The position numbers were made by a program, and so were the translations under genes. From JBKPRX01 sp046734795 (GTDB taxonomy: Bacteria > Actinomycetota > Thermoleophilia > Gaiellales > Gaiellaceae), in assembly GCA_046734795.1 (NCBI GenBank), contig JBKPRX010000061.1, forward strand, positions 1-22,567: a stretch of DNA of 22,567 nucleotides, given 5' to 3'. Below, piece after piece: positions 1-6,862 of the stretch. How positions within the stretch are numbered: the stretch's first letter is position 1; each line of letters opens with the position of its first letter. Under the pieces are notes generated by a model. It was not told the origin of the DNA. It saw only the letters and a list, made by a program, of their open reading frames with translations, and did not search any database.

Positions 1-288
1 GTCGAACGCTGGCGCGACGCCGTGTGGGTGCTCGCCGGCTCGACCCGCATCGGGCTGTGGTTGCCGCGCGTCGGCATCGCAGGCGGTCAGGGCGGATTGC
101 ACGTGCACTACGCGTTCCGGGTCGAGGAGGACGACTACGACGCGTCGGTCGCGCGGCTGCGCGAGCAGGGCTGCGACGTGGAGGAGGTCCAGTTTCGCGA
201 CGGCCGCGGTCGCTCGGCGTACGTAGACGATCCCGACGGCAACGTCGTCGAGCTCTGGACGTGGGACGTCCGGGAGCATCTCGCGTGA
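1..288 (+). CDS. VOC (glyoxalase/bleomycin-resistance) family protein, 5'-truncated by window
   Basis: The frame is open from base 1, so the true start lies outside the window and only the last 95 codons are seen. The C-terminal half of a vicinal-oxygen-chelate fold is visible: a strand ending HYAFRV, then a helix with the 'ASVARLREQGCDVEE' pattern, then the diagnostic 'YVDDPDGNVVELW' ending. In this family the Glu of VVELW is usually a metal ligand. The family covers glyoxalases, dioxygenases and antibiotic-binding proteins, and nothing here picks one. The TGA stop overlaps the GTG of the next gene (GTGA at 285-288), so the two are probably translationally coupled. Confidence 0.85.
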   Translation, partial: VERWRDAVWVLAGSTRIGLWLPRVGIAGGQGGLHVHYAFRVEEDDYDASVARLREQGCDVEEVQFRDGRGRSAYVDDPDGNVVELWTWDVREHLA

Positions 289-1580
289 CGTTTCGGGAGG
301 ACGGCGCCGCCGCGCTCGAGTGGGCGGCGCGTTACCTCGAGCACGTCGGCGACCTGCCCGTACTCGCGCAGGTCGAGCCGGGTGAGGTGCGCGCGAAGCT
401 TCCGGCGTCGGCGCCCGAGGAGGGCGAGCCGTTCGCGAACGTGCTACGCGACCTCGACGACGTGGTCCTGCCGGGCGTCACGCACTGGCAGCATCCGCGG
501 TTCTTCGCGTACTTCGCCAACACCGGCTCGGAGCCGGGCATCCTCGCCGAGCTCCTGACGGCGACGCTCAACAACGTCGGCTTCCTCTGGCGAACCTCGC
601 CTGCGCTCACTGAGCTCGAGCTCGTGACGCTCGATTGGCTCGCCGAGCTGCTCGGCCTGCCGCCAGGGTGGCACGGACACATCGAGGACACCGCCTCGAC
701 CGCGACGCTCGCTGCCGTGATCGCAGCGCGTGAGGCGACCGGGCGGCGCGTCGTCGTCACCTCCGAGCAGGCGCACTCTGCGACCGAGAAAGCGGCGCGG
801 ATGCTCGACCTCGAGTTGCGGAAGGTTCCAGTCGACGACGAAGCGCGAATGCGTGCCGACGCGCTCGACCTCGCGGACGCGGCAATCATCGTCGCGACCG
901 TCGGCACGACCGGCGTCGCCGCGATCGACCCCGTTCCCGAGCTGGCGGCAGCCGCTCGCGCTGCGGGAACGTGGCTGCACGTCGACGCCGCCTACGCGGG
1001 CTCGGCTTGGGTCTGCCCGGAGCTGCGTGGCTCGCAGGCCGGTGTCGAGCTTGCGGACTCAGTTGTGGTGAATGCGCACAAGTGGCTGCTCACTCCGATG
1101 GACTGCTCGTGCGTCTGGACCTCGCGCCCTGAGGACTTTCGCGCTGCATTCAGCCTCGTGCCCGAGTTCCTCCGAACGCCCGAGGACGTGCCGAGTCTCT
1201 CCGAGTACGGGCCCGCACTCGGTCGCCGCTTCCGCGCGCTGAAGCTCTGGGCGGTGCTCCGCTGCTACGGCCGCAGCGGCCTGCAGCAGATGATCCGCGA
1301 GCATGTTCGTCTGGCGGAGCTCTTCGAGTCGTGGGTGCACGCCGAACCGGGCTGGGAGGTCGTCGCGCCACGGCACTTCTCGCTCGTCTGCTTCCGTCGC
1401 GATGCGAGCAACGAGGAGAACGCGGCGCTCCTCGCGCGCGTCAACGAGACGGGCGAGGCCTTCCTGTCGCACACTGAGCTCGGCGGCCGCTATGTCCTGC
1501 GGCTGGCAATCGGCAACGCGCGCACGACGGAAGCCGACGTTGGACGGGCATGGGAGGTGCTGCGGCGCTGCGCGCGGTGA
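285..1580 (+). CDS. PLP-dependent decarboxylase (aromatic-L-amino-acid/tyrosine decarboxylase family)
   Basis: A group II PLP decarboxylase of 431 aa if started at GTG 285, which gives a GTGA overlap with the upstream gene. The frame stays open further upstream, but that part has no family similarity. Key residues are visible: 'EQAHSATEKA' with H164, which would stack on PLP; 'HVDAAYAG' with D234, which would pair with the pyridine nitrogen; and 'NAHKW' with K266, the Schiff-base lysine. The N-terminal 'HPRFFAYF' and 'NVGFLWRTSPALTELE' segments are typical of aromatic amino acid decarboxylases. The length is somewhat short of the usual 470-500 aa, mostly at the N terminus. It should be cytosolic and release CO2 from an amino acid. 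The substrate (Tyr, Trp, Dopa or Phe) cannot be told from sequence alone. Confidence 0.9.
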   Translation: MTFREDGAAALEWAARYLEHVGDLPVLAQVEPGEVRAKLPASAPEEGEPFANVLRDLDDVVLPGVTHWQHPRFFAYFANTGSEPGILAELLTATLNNVGFLWRTSPALTELELVTLDWLAELLGLPPGWHGHIEDTASTATLAAVIAAREATGRRVVVTSEQAHSATEKAARMLDLELRKVPVDDEARMRADALDLADAAIIVATVGTTGVAAIDPVPELAAAARAAGTWLHVDAAYAGSAWVCPELRGSQAGVELADSVVVNAHKWLLTPMDCSCVWTSRPEDFRAAFSLVPEFLRTPEDVPSLSEYGPALGRRFRALKLWAVLRCYGRSGLQQMIREHVRLAELFESWVHAEPGWEVVAPRHFSLVCFRRDASNEENAALLARVNETGEAFLSHTELGGRYVLRLAIGNARTTEADVGRAWEVLRRCAR

Positions 1581-2227
1581 TCTTCGACCTTTGGGACACG
1601 CTCGTGGCGTGGCCTGCGGACGACTGGTCGGTCGTGACGCAACGGACGCGAGCGCTGCTGGAGCTGGACGAAGCGGAGTTCGACAAGTTCTGGCGAGGTT
1701 CGAACAAGCTTCGTTCGACGCGGCCGATGCGGCAGGCGCTCGTCGAGCTCGGCGTTGCCGACGGCGTGGTCGAAGACTTGCTCGACGTCCGCCGGCAATT
1801 TACGCGTGACGTGCTCGTTCCGATTCCAGGTGCGCTCGAGACGCTGGCGGAACTGCGTGAACGCGAGATTCGGGTTGGGTTGATCAGCGTTTGCACGGAC
1901 GAAGTGCCGGCGCTCTGGCCGGACAGTCCGTTCGCCGATCGCTTCGACTCGAGTGTGTTCTCGTGCTCGGTCGGGCTGGCGAAACCCGACCCGCGCATCT
2001 ACCACCTGGCGTGCGACGAGCTCGGTGTCGCGCCGGAGGACTCGATATTCGTCGGCGACGGCGCCAATGACGAGCTTGCCGGCGCGGAGGCGGTCGGCAT
2101 GAAAGCGGTGCTGTTCATCCCGCCCGGTCGTGACGAGCCGTTCTGGCCGGAGGTGCGCGACTGGCAGCCGAGGATTCGCGACCTTCGAGACGTTCTCGAC
2201 CTGATCGACGAAAGGAGCGAACAATGA
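1550..2227 (+). CDS. HAD-superfamily hydrolase
   Basis: A 225-aa haloacid-dehalogenase-like hydrolase. Motif I reads FDLWDTL (nucleophile D13, with Trp where phosphatases usually have the second Asp). Motif II is S113 in LISVCTDE, motif III is K145 in AKPDPRIY, and motif IV is GDGANDE with D170 and D174. The region between motifs I and II forms a helical C1 cap. The Trp replacing the second Asp is common in one HAD subgroup and makes the phosphatase, phosphoglycolate or dehalogenase assignment uncertain. The ATG at 1550 overlaps the upstream gene by 31 bases. A GTG at 1577 gives a neat GTGA overlap and the minimal MIFDLW start, and is a serious alternative. The stop overlaps the next ATG (ATGA). 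Confidence 0.88.
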   Translation: MGGAAALRAVIFDLWDTLVAWPADDWSVVTQRTRALLELDEAEFDKFWRGSNKLRSTRPMRQALVELGVADGVVEDLLDVRRQFTRDVLVPIPGALETLAELREREIRVGLISVCTDEVPALWPDSPFADRFDSSVFSCSVGLAKPDPRIYHLACDELGVAPEDSIFVGDGANDELAGAEAVGMKAVLFIPPGRDEPFWPEVRDWQPRIRDLRDVLDLIDERSEQ

Positions 2228-2544
2228 TCATCACGACGATGAACGACATTCCGGGATACGAGATCGACGAGGTCTTCGGCGAGGTGTTCGGGTTGACCGT
2301 CCGCTCGCGCAACATCGGGTCGCAGTTCGGCGCGAGCATGAAGTCGATCTTCGGCGGCGAGCTCAAGGGAATGACGAAGGCACTCGTCGAGAGCCGCGAG
2401 CAAGTGACGTCCCGGATGGTCGAAGAAGCCGAAGCGAAGGGCGCGAACGCGATCGTCGCGATGCGGTTCGACACATCCGAGATGGGACCGAACTGGACCG
2501 AGATCTGCGCGTACGGAACCGCCGTGCGAGCGCGGAAGGCCTGA
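2224..2544 (+). CDS. YbjQ/UPF0145 family protein
   Basis: A 106-aa protein matching the YbjQ (UPF0145) family. It shows the 'TTMNDIPGYEIDEVFGEVFG' start, the 'RSRNIGSQFGASMKSIFGGEL' centre and the 'EAKGANAIVAMRFDTSEMG' C-terminal half. Family members are small, form pentamers in crystal structures and have been called putative heavy-metal-binding domains, but the function is not settled. The start is well supported: GGAG lies in the end of the HAD gene about 8 bases upstream, and ATG overlaps its TGA (ATGA, 2224-2227). It is the last gene of the plus-strand cluster. The next gene converges on it 14 bases downstream. Confidence 0.9.
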   Translation: MIITTMNDIPGYEIDEVFGEVFGLTVRSRNIGSQFGASMKSIFGGELKGMTKALVESREQVTSRMVEEAEAKGANAIVAMRFDTSEMGPNWTEICAYGTAVRARKA

Positions 2545-2557
2545 CGGCGCGGACGTC

Positions 2558-3121
2558 TTACGAAGGCGCCGTCTGCAGCGCGGCAATCGACGCATCGTGC
2601 AGTGCGACCCGGTAGCGCCAGAGCGCTCGTCCGGTCGCAAGCAGCGTCTCGCGGATCGGTCCCTGAAGCTCGGCCACCGTTCCCCAGCGTGCGGCCGCGA
2701 TCTCGTCGGGATCGGCGGGGTCGATCGTCTCGTCGTCCGTCGTTGCCGAGACGACATGCGTCCGCCACGCGAGCTCGCGGCCGTCCCACGTGAACTGCAC
2801 CTGCGCGTCGACGAGGTAGCGATCGAGCTCGACGTGAAGGCCCGTCTCCTCATACGCCTCACGTACGGCGCCGGCGACGAAGTCCTCGCCGGGCTTGATC
2901 CCGCCGCCCGGCGTGCGCCAGACGCCCTCGGTGAAGTGCGGCTTGCGAATCAGCGCGAGGCGGTCGCCGTTGAAGACGAAGAGCGTGACGTCGTGCGTCC
3001 GCGTCGGGTTGTAGGTCGCAAGCCGCCACTCCTGCTCGCTGAGCTCGCCCGCCCAACGGAGGGTCGCCGGCGTTCCGAGCCGCTCGCGCACCGGACGGAG
3101 GATGCTCTCGTCGACGTGCAC
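2558..3121 (-). CDS. Nudix hydrolase
   Basis: A 187-aa Nudix hydrolase. The Nudix box spans about residues 73-95: G73, E79, then R87-E88 followed by E91-E92-x-G94-L95. It therefore fits the GX5EX7REUXEEXGU pattern exactly, so Mg-dependent hydrolysis of a nucleoside diphosphate linked to some moiety is expected. A 40-residue N-terminal extension and a helical C-terminal tail flank the fold, and the substrate cannot be inferred. Its ATG lies 8 bases after the stop of the trehalose phosphatase gene, so the two are likely cotranscribed from the promoter near 3856-3861. There is no obvious functional link with trehalose. Confidence 0.9.
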   Translation of the reverse strand: MHVDESILRPVRERLGTPATLRWAGELSEQEWRLATYNPTRTHDVTLFVFNGDRLALIRKPHFTEGVWRTPGGGIKPGEDFVAGAVREAYEETGLHVELDRYLVDAQVQFTWDGRELAWRTHVVSATTDDETIDPADPDEIAAARWGTVAELQGPIRETLLATGRALWRYRVALHDASIAALQTAPS

Positions 3122-3129
3122 GCGAATCC

Positions 3130-3849
3130 TTAGAGCCGGCGCAACAGCTCGAGGAACGCTTCGGTGCCCTCGACGACGATCTCCGCGCTCTCACGCAGCA
3201 CGCTCGGCGACTCCAGCGAGGCGACGGCCACCCGCACTGCGCAGCTCAGGCCCTCGACAGCGTGAAACGCGTCGAGGTCGGTCGTGTCGTCGCCTGCGAC
3301 GAGCGCGCGTGAGAGATCGTGCTCTTCGAGCAAGCGGTGAACTGCGCTGCCCTTGTCCTCCGCGAGCGGCGGCAGCACCTCGAGCACCTTGCGACCGAAC
3401 CGTGCGACGAGACCGGCGTCACGCGCACGCTCTGCGACCGCTTCGAGCTCGCGGATCGCGGCGCGTTCATCCTCGGAGTCGCGGAAGTGAAAAGCGAGCG
3501 TGAACCGCTTCGGCTCACTCGGCCACGCGACCTCCGCGGCGAAGTCGGACAACCGCTGCTGCCAGTGCTCTGCTTCCGGGTTGAGCTCGAGTCCGTGCGA
3601 GCCGACGTAAACGATGCCGTCGACTCCGACGCGACGCACGACATCGTCTCCATCGCGCCCGCTGACGATCGCGACGAGCGCATAACGATCGACCAAGCGC
3701 TCGAGCTCGACTCTCGTCGGCTGCGGCGTGGCCGCATCTTCGGGCCGCAGGACGATTGGCGCGAGGACGCCGTCGAAGTCGAGGAAGAGGCCGGTCTCGT
3801 TCGGCGCGGCGGCGAGTTGCTCGAGCAGTGCATCCGCCGTCGCAGCCAC
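3130..3849 (-). CDS. otsB: trehalose-6-phosphate phosphatase
   Basis: A 239-aa HAD-type trehalose-phosphatase. Motif I is FLDFDGVLAP (D24 nucleophile, D26 acid/base). SGR is at 63-65, the family-specific GSHGLE at 83-88, K154 lies in RKVLEVLP, DKGSAV is at 165-170, and the metal-binding DDTTDLDAF is at 187-195. It would dephosphorylate trehalose-6-phosphate to trehalose, an osmoprotectant and stress sugar, in the cytosol. No otsA (trehalose-6-phosphate synthase) lies in the window. The start is GTG at 3849, 6 bases after a TATGCT -10 box on the minus strand and without a Shine-Dalgarno, so the message is probably leaderless. It diverges from the TauE gene. Confidence 0.93.
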   Translation of the reverse strand: MAATADALLEQLAAAPNETGLFLDFDGVLAPIVLRPEDAATPQPTRVELERLVDRYALVAIVSGRDGDDVVRRVGVDGIVYVGSHGLELNPEAEHWQQRLSDFAAEVAWPSEPKRFTLAFHFRDSEDERAAIRELEAVAERARDAGLVARFGRKVLEVLPPLAEDKGSAVHRLLEEHDLSRALVAGDDTTDLDAFHAVEGLSCAVRVAVASLESPSVLRESAEIVVEGTEAFLELLRRL

Positions 3850-3854
3850 CCCCG

Positions 3855-3861
3855 TAGCATA
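3855..3861. promoter_or_regulatory. symmetric -10 core TAGCATA, shared by otsB (-) and TauE half A (+)
   Basis: TAGCAT (3855-3860) lies 6 bases before the plus-strand GTG at 3867. TATGCT, the reverse complement of 3856-3861, lies 6 bases before the minus-strand GTG at 3849. The two -10 hexamers are offset by one base. No Shine-Dalgarno fits either start. No clear -35 was assigned. Confidence 0.6.
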
Positions 3862-3866
3862 GGCGC

Positions 3867-4211
3867 GTGCGTCTCGTCCTCATCGGGCTCGCGTCCGGCT
3901 TCCTTGGCGCGTTGCTCGGCGTCGGAGGCGGGATCGTGATCGTGCCGTTGCTGCTGCTCGTCGCGAACTTCGAGGTGCGTCCGGCGACCGCGACGTCACT
4001 TGCAGCGATCGGCTTCACGGCGATTGCGGGTTCGATCGTCTACGCGATCCACGGCGAGCTTCGGCCGCTCTACGCCGTCCTCGTCGGCGTCCCGGGTGCC
4101 GCCGGTGCGCTCGCCGGAACCGCACTGCAGCAACGGTTGCGGAACCGCACGCTCTCGCTCCTCTTTGCGTGCTTGCTGATCGGAATCGCAATCAACCTGC
4201 TCGTGCAGTGA
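3867..4211 (+). CDS. TauE/SafE (TSUP) family membrane protein, N-terminal half
   Basis: A 114-aa integral membrane protein with about four hydrophobic segments. It carries the TSUP repeat signature GLASGFLGALLGVGGGIVIV near the N terminus, then 'ATATSLAAIGFTAIAG'. TSUP proteins (TauE, SafE, YfcA types) export or import sulfite, sulfoacetate and other sulfur-containing or organic anions. They are normally about 250 aa with two such repeats in one chain. Here one repeat forms a whole gene, and the second repeat is the next gene with a GTGA overlap, so the pair probably assembles as a heterodimer. The start is GTG 3867, 6 bases after TAGCAT, consistent with a leaderless mRNA. The transported substrate is unknown. 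Confidence 0.85.
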   Translation: MRLVLIGLASGFLGALLGVGGGIVIVPLLLLVANFEVRPATATSLAAIGFTAIAGSIVYAIHGELRPLYAVLVGVPGAAGALAGTALQQRLRNRTLSLLFACLLIGIAINLLVQ

Positions 4212-4570
4212 CCTATGTGATCGCGATCTTGCTCGGCCTCACCGCCGGCGTGCTCGCCGGCCTGTTCGGAGTCGGGGGCGGAATCCTATTCGTGCCGACG
4301 CTGACGTGGCTCGGCCTGACGCAGCTACACGCAGAGGCGACGTCGCTCCTCGCGATCGTGCCGACAGTCGCCGCCGGCACATGGCGGCAGAACCGGTATG
4401 GAAACGTCCGCTGGCACGCGGTCGTGGTGATCGGACTCGCGTCGATCGGCGGCGTCGTGGGCGGCGCGTATCTCGCCGAATCGCTGGAGGAACACGTGCT
4501 GCGGAAGATCTTCGCCGCGTGGATTCTCATCAACGCCGCCCAGCTGCTCTGGCGCGCCCGGCGCGACTAG
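4208..4570 (+). CDS. TauE/SafE (TSUP) family membrane protein, C-terminal half
   Basis: A 120-aa membrane protein with a second TSUP repeat. It contains LAGLFGVGGGILFVPTLTWL, then 'HAEATSLLAIVPTVAAGTW' and two further hydrophobic segments. I chose GTG 4208 because it overlaps the previous stop (GTGA, 4208-4211) and places the first membrane segment right at the N terminus. An upstream ATG at 4169 would add only polar residues encoded over the end of half A. Together the halves total 234 aa, the size of one ordinary TSUP transporter. The break falls exactly between the two repeats, which argues for a functional split rather than random damage. Confidence 0.85.
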   Translation: MTYVIAILLGLTAGVLAGLFGVGGGILFVPTLTWLGLTQLHAEATSLLAIVPTVAAGTWRQNRYGNVRWHAVVVIGLASIGGVVGGAYLAESLEEHVLRKIFAAWILINAAQLLWRARRD

Positions 4571-4573
4571 ACC

Positions 4574-4579
4574 TATCCT
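4574..4579 (+). promoter_or_regulatory. -10 box TATCCT for the 4587 gene
   Basis: TATCCT ends 7 bases before ATG 4587, directly after the TauE half B stop codon. No Shine-Dalgarno is present. This fits the leaderless TANNNT pattern seen at several other genes here. Confidence 0.5.
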
Positions 4580-4586
4580 TCGCCTG

Positions 4587-4973
4587 ATGGCCGATCTCGA
4601 CGAGCTCTGGGTCCCGCTGGTCGACGAGCCGATTGGCTCGCTCGTCGCCGAAGTTCTGAAAGAGGACGCCGAGCTCGCGCGCCGCGTCGAGACACCCGGA
4701 CGGATCCTCGCGTTTCGCACCTTCGCGTACATCCGCATCGGCGTGCTGCTCGGCCAGCTCCTCTTCGACAATGACCTGCCGCCCTACGACGGCACGGAGA
4801 CATGGGTCGACGCGCTGCTCAAGGATCCCAAGCACCACGAGGCGATTGCGGCTGAGGTGCGCGCAGTCGCCGACGAGATCGTCGCCGATCCGAAGTACGG
4901 CGACGAAGAGCCGCTTGGGCCCGACGATGCGGCCCGCGAGCGCTTCCAGACCTTCCTGCGCGGACGAAACTGA
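4587..4973 (+). CDS. hypothetical protein, 128 aa
   Basis: I do not recognise this protein. It is 128 aa, acidic and probably cytosolic. There is no signal peptide, and the only hydrophobic stretch, IRIGVLLGQLLF near residue 53, is too short and amphipathic to be a confident membrane segment. The chain looks largely helical with an acidic C-terminal half ('ADEIVADPKYGDEE'). Coding support comes from a clean ATG start 7 bases after a TATCCT -10 box, codon use like its neighbours, and a tight fit between the TSUP genes and the M23 gene. It may be a lineage-restricted protein. No function is proposed. Confidence 0.75.
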   Translation: MADLDELWVPLVDEPIGSLVAEVLKEDAELARRVETPGRILAFRTFAYIRIGVLLGQLLFDNDLPPYDGTETWVDALLKDPKHHEAIAAEVRAVADEIVADPKYGDEEPLGPDDAARERFQTFLRGRN

Positions 4974-4975
4974 CG

Positions 4976-5015
4976 GCCCCGCCTGCGCCCGGCGCGGAAG
5001 GTCTCCGCGCGGGGC
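4976..5015 (+). terminator. GC-rich hairpin after the 4587 gene
   Basis: Two overlapping inverted repeats compete. GCGCGGA (4992-4998) pairs with TCCGCGC (5004-5010) around a 5-base loop, and GCCCCGC (4976-4982) pairs with GCGGGGC (5009-5015). There is no T-tract, so it may be a weak or factor-dependent terminator just before the M23 promoter. Confidence 0.4.
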
Positions 5016-5017
5016 TG

Positions 5018-5023
5018 CATAAT
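5018..5023 (+). promoter_or_regulatory. -10 box CATAAT for the M23 peptidase gene
   Basis: CATAAT, preceded by TG, lies 9 bases before GTG 5033. It matches TATAAT at five of six positions and is one of the few AT-rich spots in the region. The start would be leaderless or nearly so. Confidence 0.5.
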
Positions 5024-5032
5024 TGGGCTCCG

Positions 5033-6436
5033 GTGCGGACACGTGCGAGCCTCGCCCTGCTCGTCACTGCGGCGCTGCTCTTCGGCGGCGGTGTCGGGAC
5101 GACCGCGGCCGATCGAGCCGCCGGCGCGACTGCGCGCGCGTACGGCATCCAGATCGCGCTGCCGGGGGAGACTGCGCGGGGAACCCCGACGCTTGCCGCG
5201 CCCGAGGACGCCGTGCTCTTCGGCGGCGGGTTCGCCTACCCCGCCGACGGGTCGGCGGCCAGCGTCTCCGCAGTGACGCTCAGCGTCTCCGCTGACAGCG
5301 GCACGATCGCGACGTCTTCCGCCTCGGCCGAGGTAACCGCGCTGAAGCTCTTCAACGGCGAGATCACCGCCGACGAGATCGCCGCGCGCGCGAGCGCGAC
5401 GGCCACGCCGGACCGTGCGAGCGGCGACCTGTCGAAAGCGACGATCACGAATCTCGTCGTCCTCGGGCAGCCCGTGACTCCGTCCGCGAACTTGCGGCTT
5501 CCGCTCGCCGACTGGGGGACGCTGACTGTGCTGGCGCAGACGACAGCGGAGCCGACGGCTGACATGCCGAGCTTCCACGGGTTCGTCTACGCGCTCGACG
5601 TTCGTCTGACGGCGGACCACGGAGGCCTGCCGGCGGGAGCGGAGATTCTCGTCGGCTATGCCGATGCTGCGGCGCAAGCCACGAAGGCGCCGCCGCTACC
5701 GAAGCCGCCGACGACAACGGCCCGCGGCGGTACAGGGCCCTCCGCGAAGCGAAAGGCTCCGGAGCCGACCGGCAAACCGGGTCCGGTCCAGCAGCCGCCG
5801 CGAATCACGCCGAAGCTTACGGCCGGTGGCTACGTCTTTCCGGTCTACGGGCCCTCGTCGTTCATCGACACGTTCGGCGCGTTCCGCGGCGACGTCGCAG
5901 GCGGTTGGCACCACGGCGACGACATCTTCGCTCCGCTCGGTGCACCGCTACTTGCGTGCGCCTCGGGGACGGTCTTCAGCGTCGGCTGGAACAAGATCGG
6001 CGGCAACCGGCTCTGGATCCGCGACGAGGCCGGCAACGAGTTCTACTACGCGCACCTTTCTGCGTTCTCGCCGCTTGCGCAGAACGGCGCGATCGTGAAG
6101 GCGGGCGATGTCGTCGGTTTCGTCGGCAACACAGGCGACGCGCGCGGCACGCCGTTCCATCTGCACTTCGAGGTTCATCCGGTCGGCCTACTCGGCGTCG
6201 GCTACGACGGCGCCGTCGACCCGACGACGTATCTACTCGCGTGGCGGCGGTTGCAGGACGTGCCGATCACCGCGGCCGGCGCTTGGGCGCCGACGCCGCC
6301 GCCGGGGACAGAAGCGCCCAAGCCGGCGGCGGTGCTGCTTCAGGTTTCGGACATCTCGAGCGCGAGCGGCCTCGATCCCGCGTCGCTCGAGCGTGTGCTC
6401 GCTCCGCGCAACGCGGGGAACGAGCGGCTGCGCTAG
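5033..6436 (+). CDS. secreted M23 family metallopeptidase (LytM/peptidoglycan endopeptidase-like)
   Basis: A 467-aa secreted protein. Residues 1-30 form a signal peptide (MRTRASLALLVTAALLFGGG followed by small residues). Residues about 35-215 form a beta-rich domain I do not recognise. Residues about 217-264 form a Pro/Thr/Lys linker. Residues about 267-400 form the M23 domain. Zinc ligands are visible: H293-x-x-x-D297 in WHHGDDIF and H378 in HLHFE, with catalytic H376. Members cleave peptide cross-links in peptidoglycan, or recruit amidases when degenerate, and here the key residues are intact. A 35-residue extension follows the domain. Its stop TAG directly abuts the facing stop of the next gene (TAGCTA, 6434-6439). 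Confidence 0.9.
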   Translation: MRTRASLALLVTAALLFGGGVGTTAADRAAGATARAYGIQIALPGETARGTPTLAAPEDAVLFGGGFAYPADGSAASVSAVTLSVSADSGTIATSSASAEVTALKLFNGEITADEIAARASATATPDRASGDLSKATITNLVVLGQPVTPSANLRLPLADWGTLTVLAQTTAEPTADMPSFHGFVYALDVRLTADHGGLPAGAEILVGYADAAAQATKAPPLPKPPTTTARGGTGPSAKRKAPEPTGKPGPVQQPPRITPKLTAGGYVFPVYGPSSFIDTFGAFRGDVAGGWHHGDDIFAPLGAPLLACASGTVFSVGWNKIGGNRLWIRDEAGNEFYYAHLSAFSPLAQNGAIVKAGDVVGFVGNTGDARGTPFHLHFEVHPVGLLGVGYDGAVDPTTYLLAWRRLQDVPITAAGAWAPTPPPGTEAPKPAAVLLQVSDISSASGLDPASLERVLAPRNAGNERLR

Positions 6437-6862
6437 CTACGAGCCGTTGTTCGTACCGCCGCTCGTCTCGTAGTCGAACTCGTCTTCTCCGAAGAGCCTG
6501 TCGGCCAGATACTTCCGCGTCTGCGGACCCGTCACGGGGTTGAAGAGAACGCCGATCGCGATCCCGAAGAGCAGCAGGATGCTGTTCCGGCCGGTGTGAT
6601 CCTCTTTGCCCTGCACGCGGTTGGCCGCGCGCTTCAAGTCCGCGATCGCTGACCGCAGCTCGTCCTGAACATCCCTGTCGGTCGCGAGACGCGTGGCGGC
6701 CGGCACGACGCCGCGACCGCCGATCAGCTCGTCGTACAACGTGCGCGCCGAGTCGAGCGCGCTCTTCATGTCGCCGCGAAACTTCTCGTCGCGGAGGACG
6801 CGGTCCACATACGGTTTGACACTCTCTGCGGCGTCCGCGACCTTGTCCGTCGTCTTGGCCAT
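6437..6862 (-). CDS. YtxH-like membrane-anchored helical protein
   Basis: A 141-aa protein. Residues 1-90 are a charged helical region with coiled-coil character ('MAKTTDKVADAAESVKPYVD'). One membrane segment spans about residues 94-109 (ILLLFGIAIGVLFNP). It is followed by TGPQTRKYLADRLFG, which resembles the 'GLLFAPKSGKETR' signature of YtxH-type stress proteins. The order is inverted relative to classical YtxH, whose membrane segment is N-terminal. The start ATG at 6862 has AAAGGA about 11 bases upstream. A longer frame reaches 7132 but runs antisense through the lipoprotein gene, so I rejected it. The function is unknown, possibly envelope stress. Confidence 0.75.
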   Translation of the reverse strand: MAKTTDKVADAAESVKPYVDRVLRDEKFRGDMKSALDSARTLYDELIGGRGVVPAATRLATDRDVQDELRSAIADLKRAANRVQGKEDHTGRNSILLLFGIAIGVLFNPVTGPQTRKYLADRLFGEDEFDYETSGGTNNGS

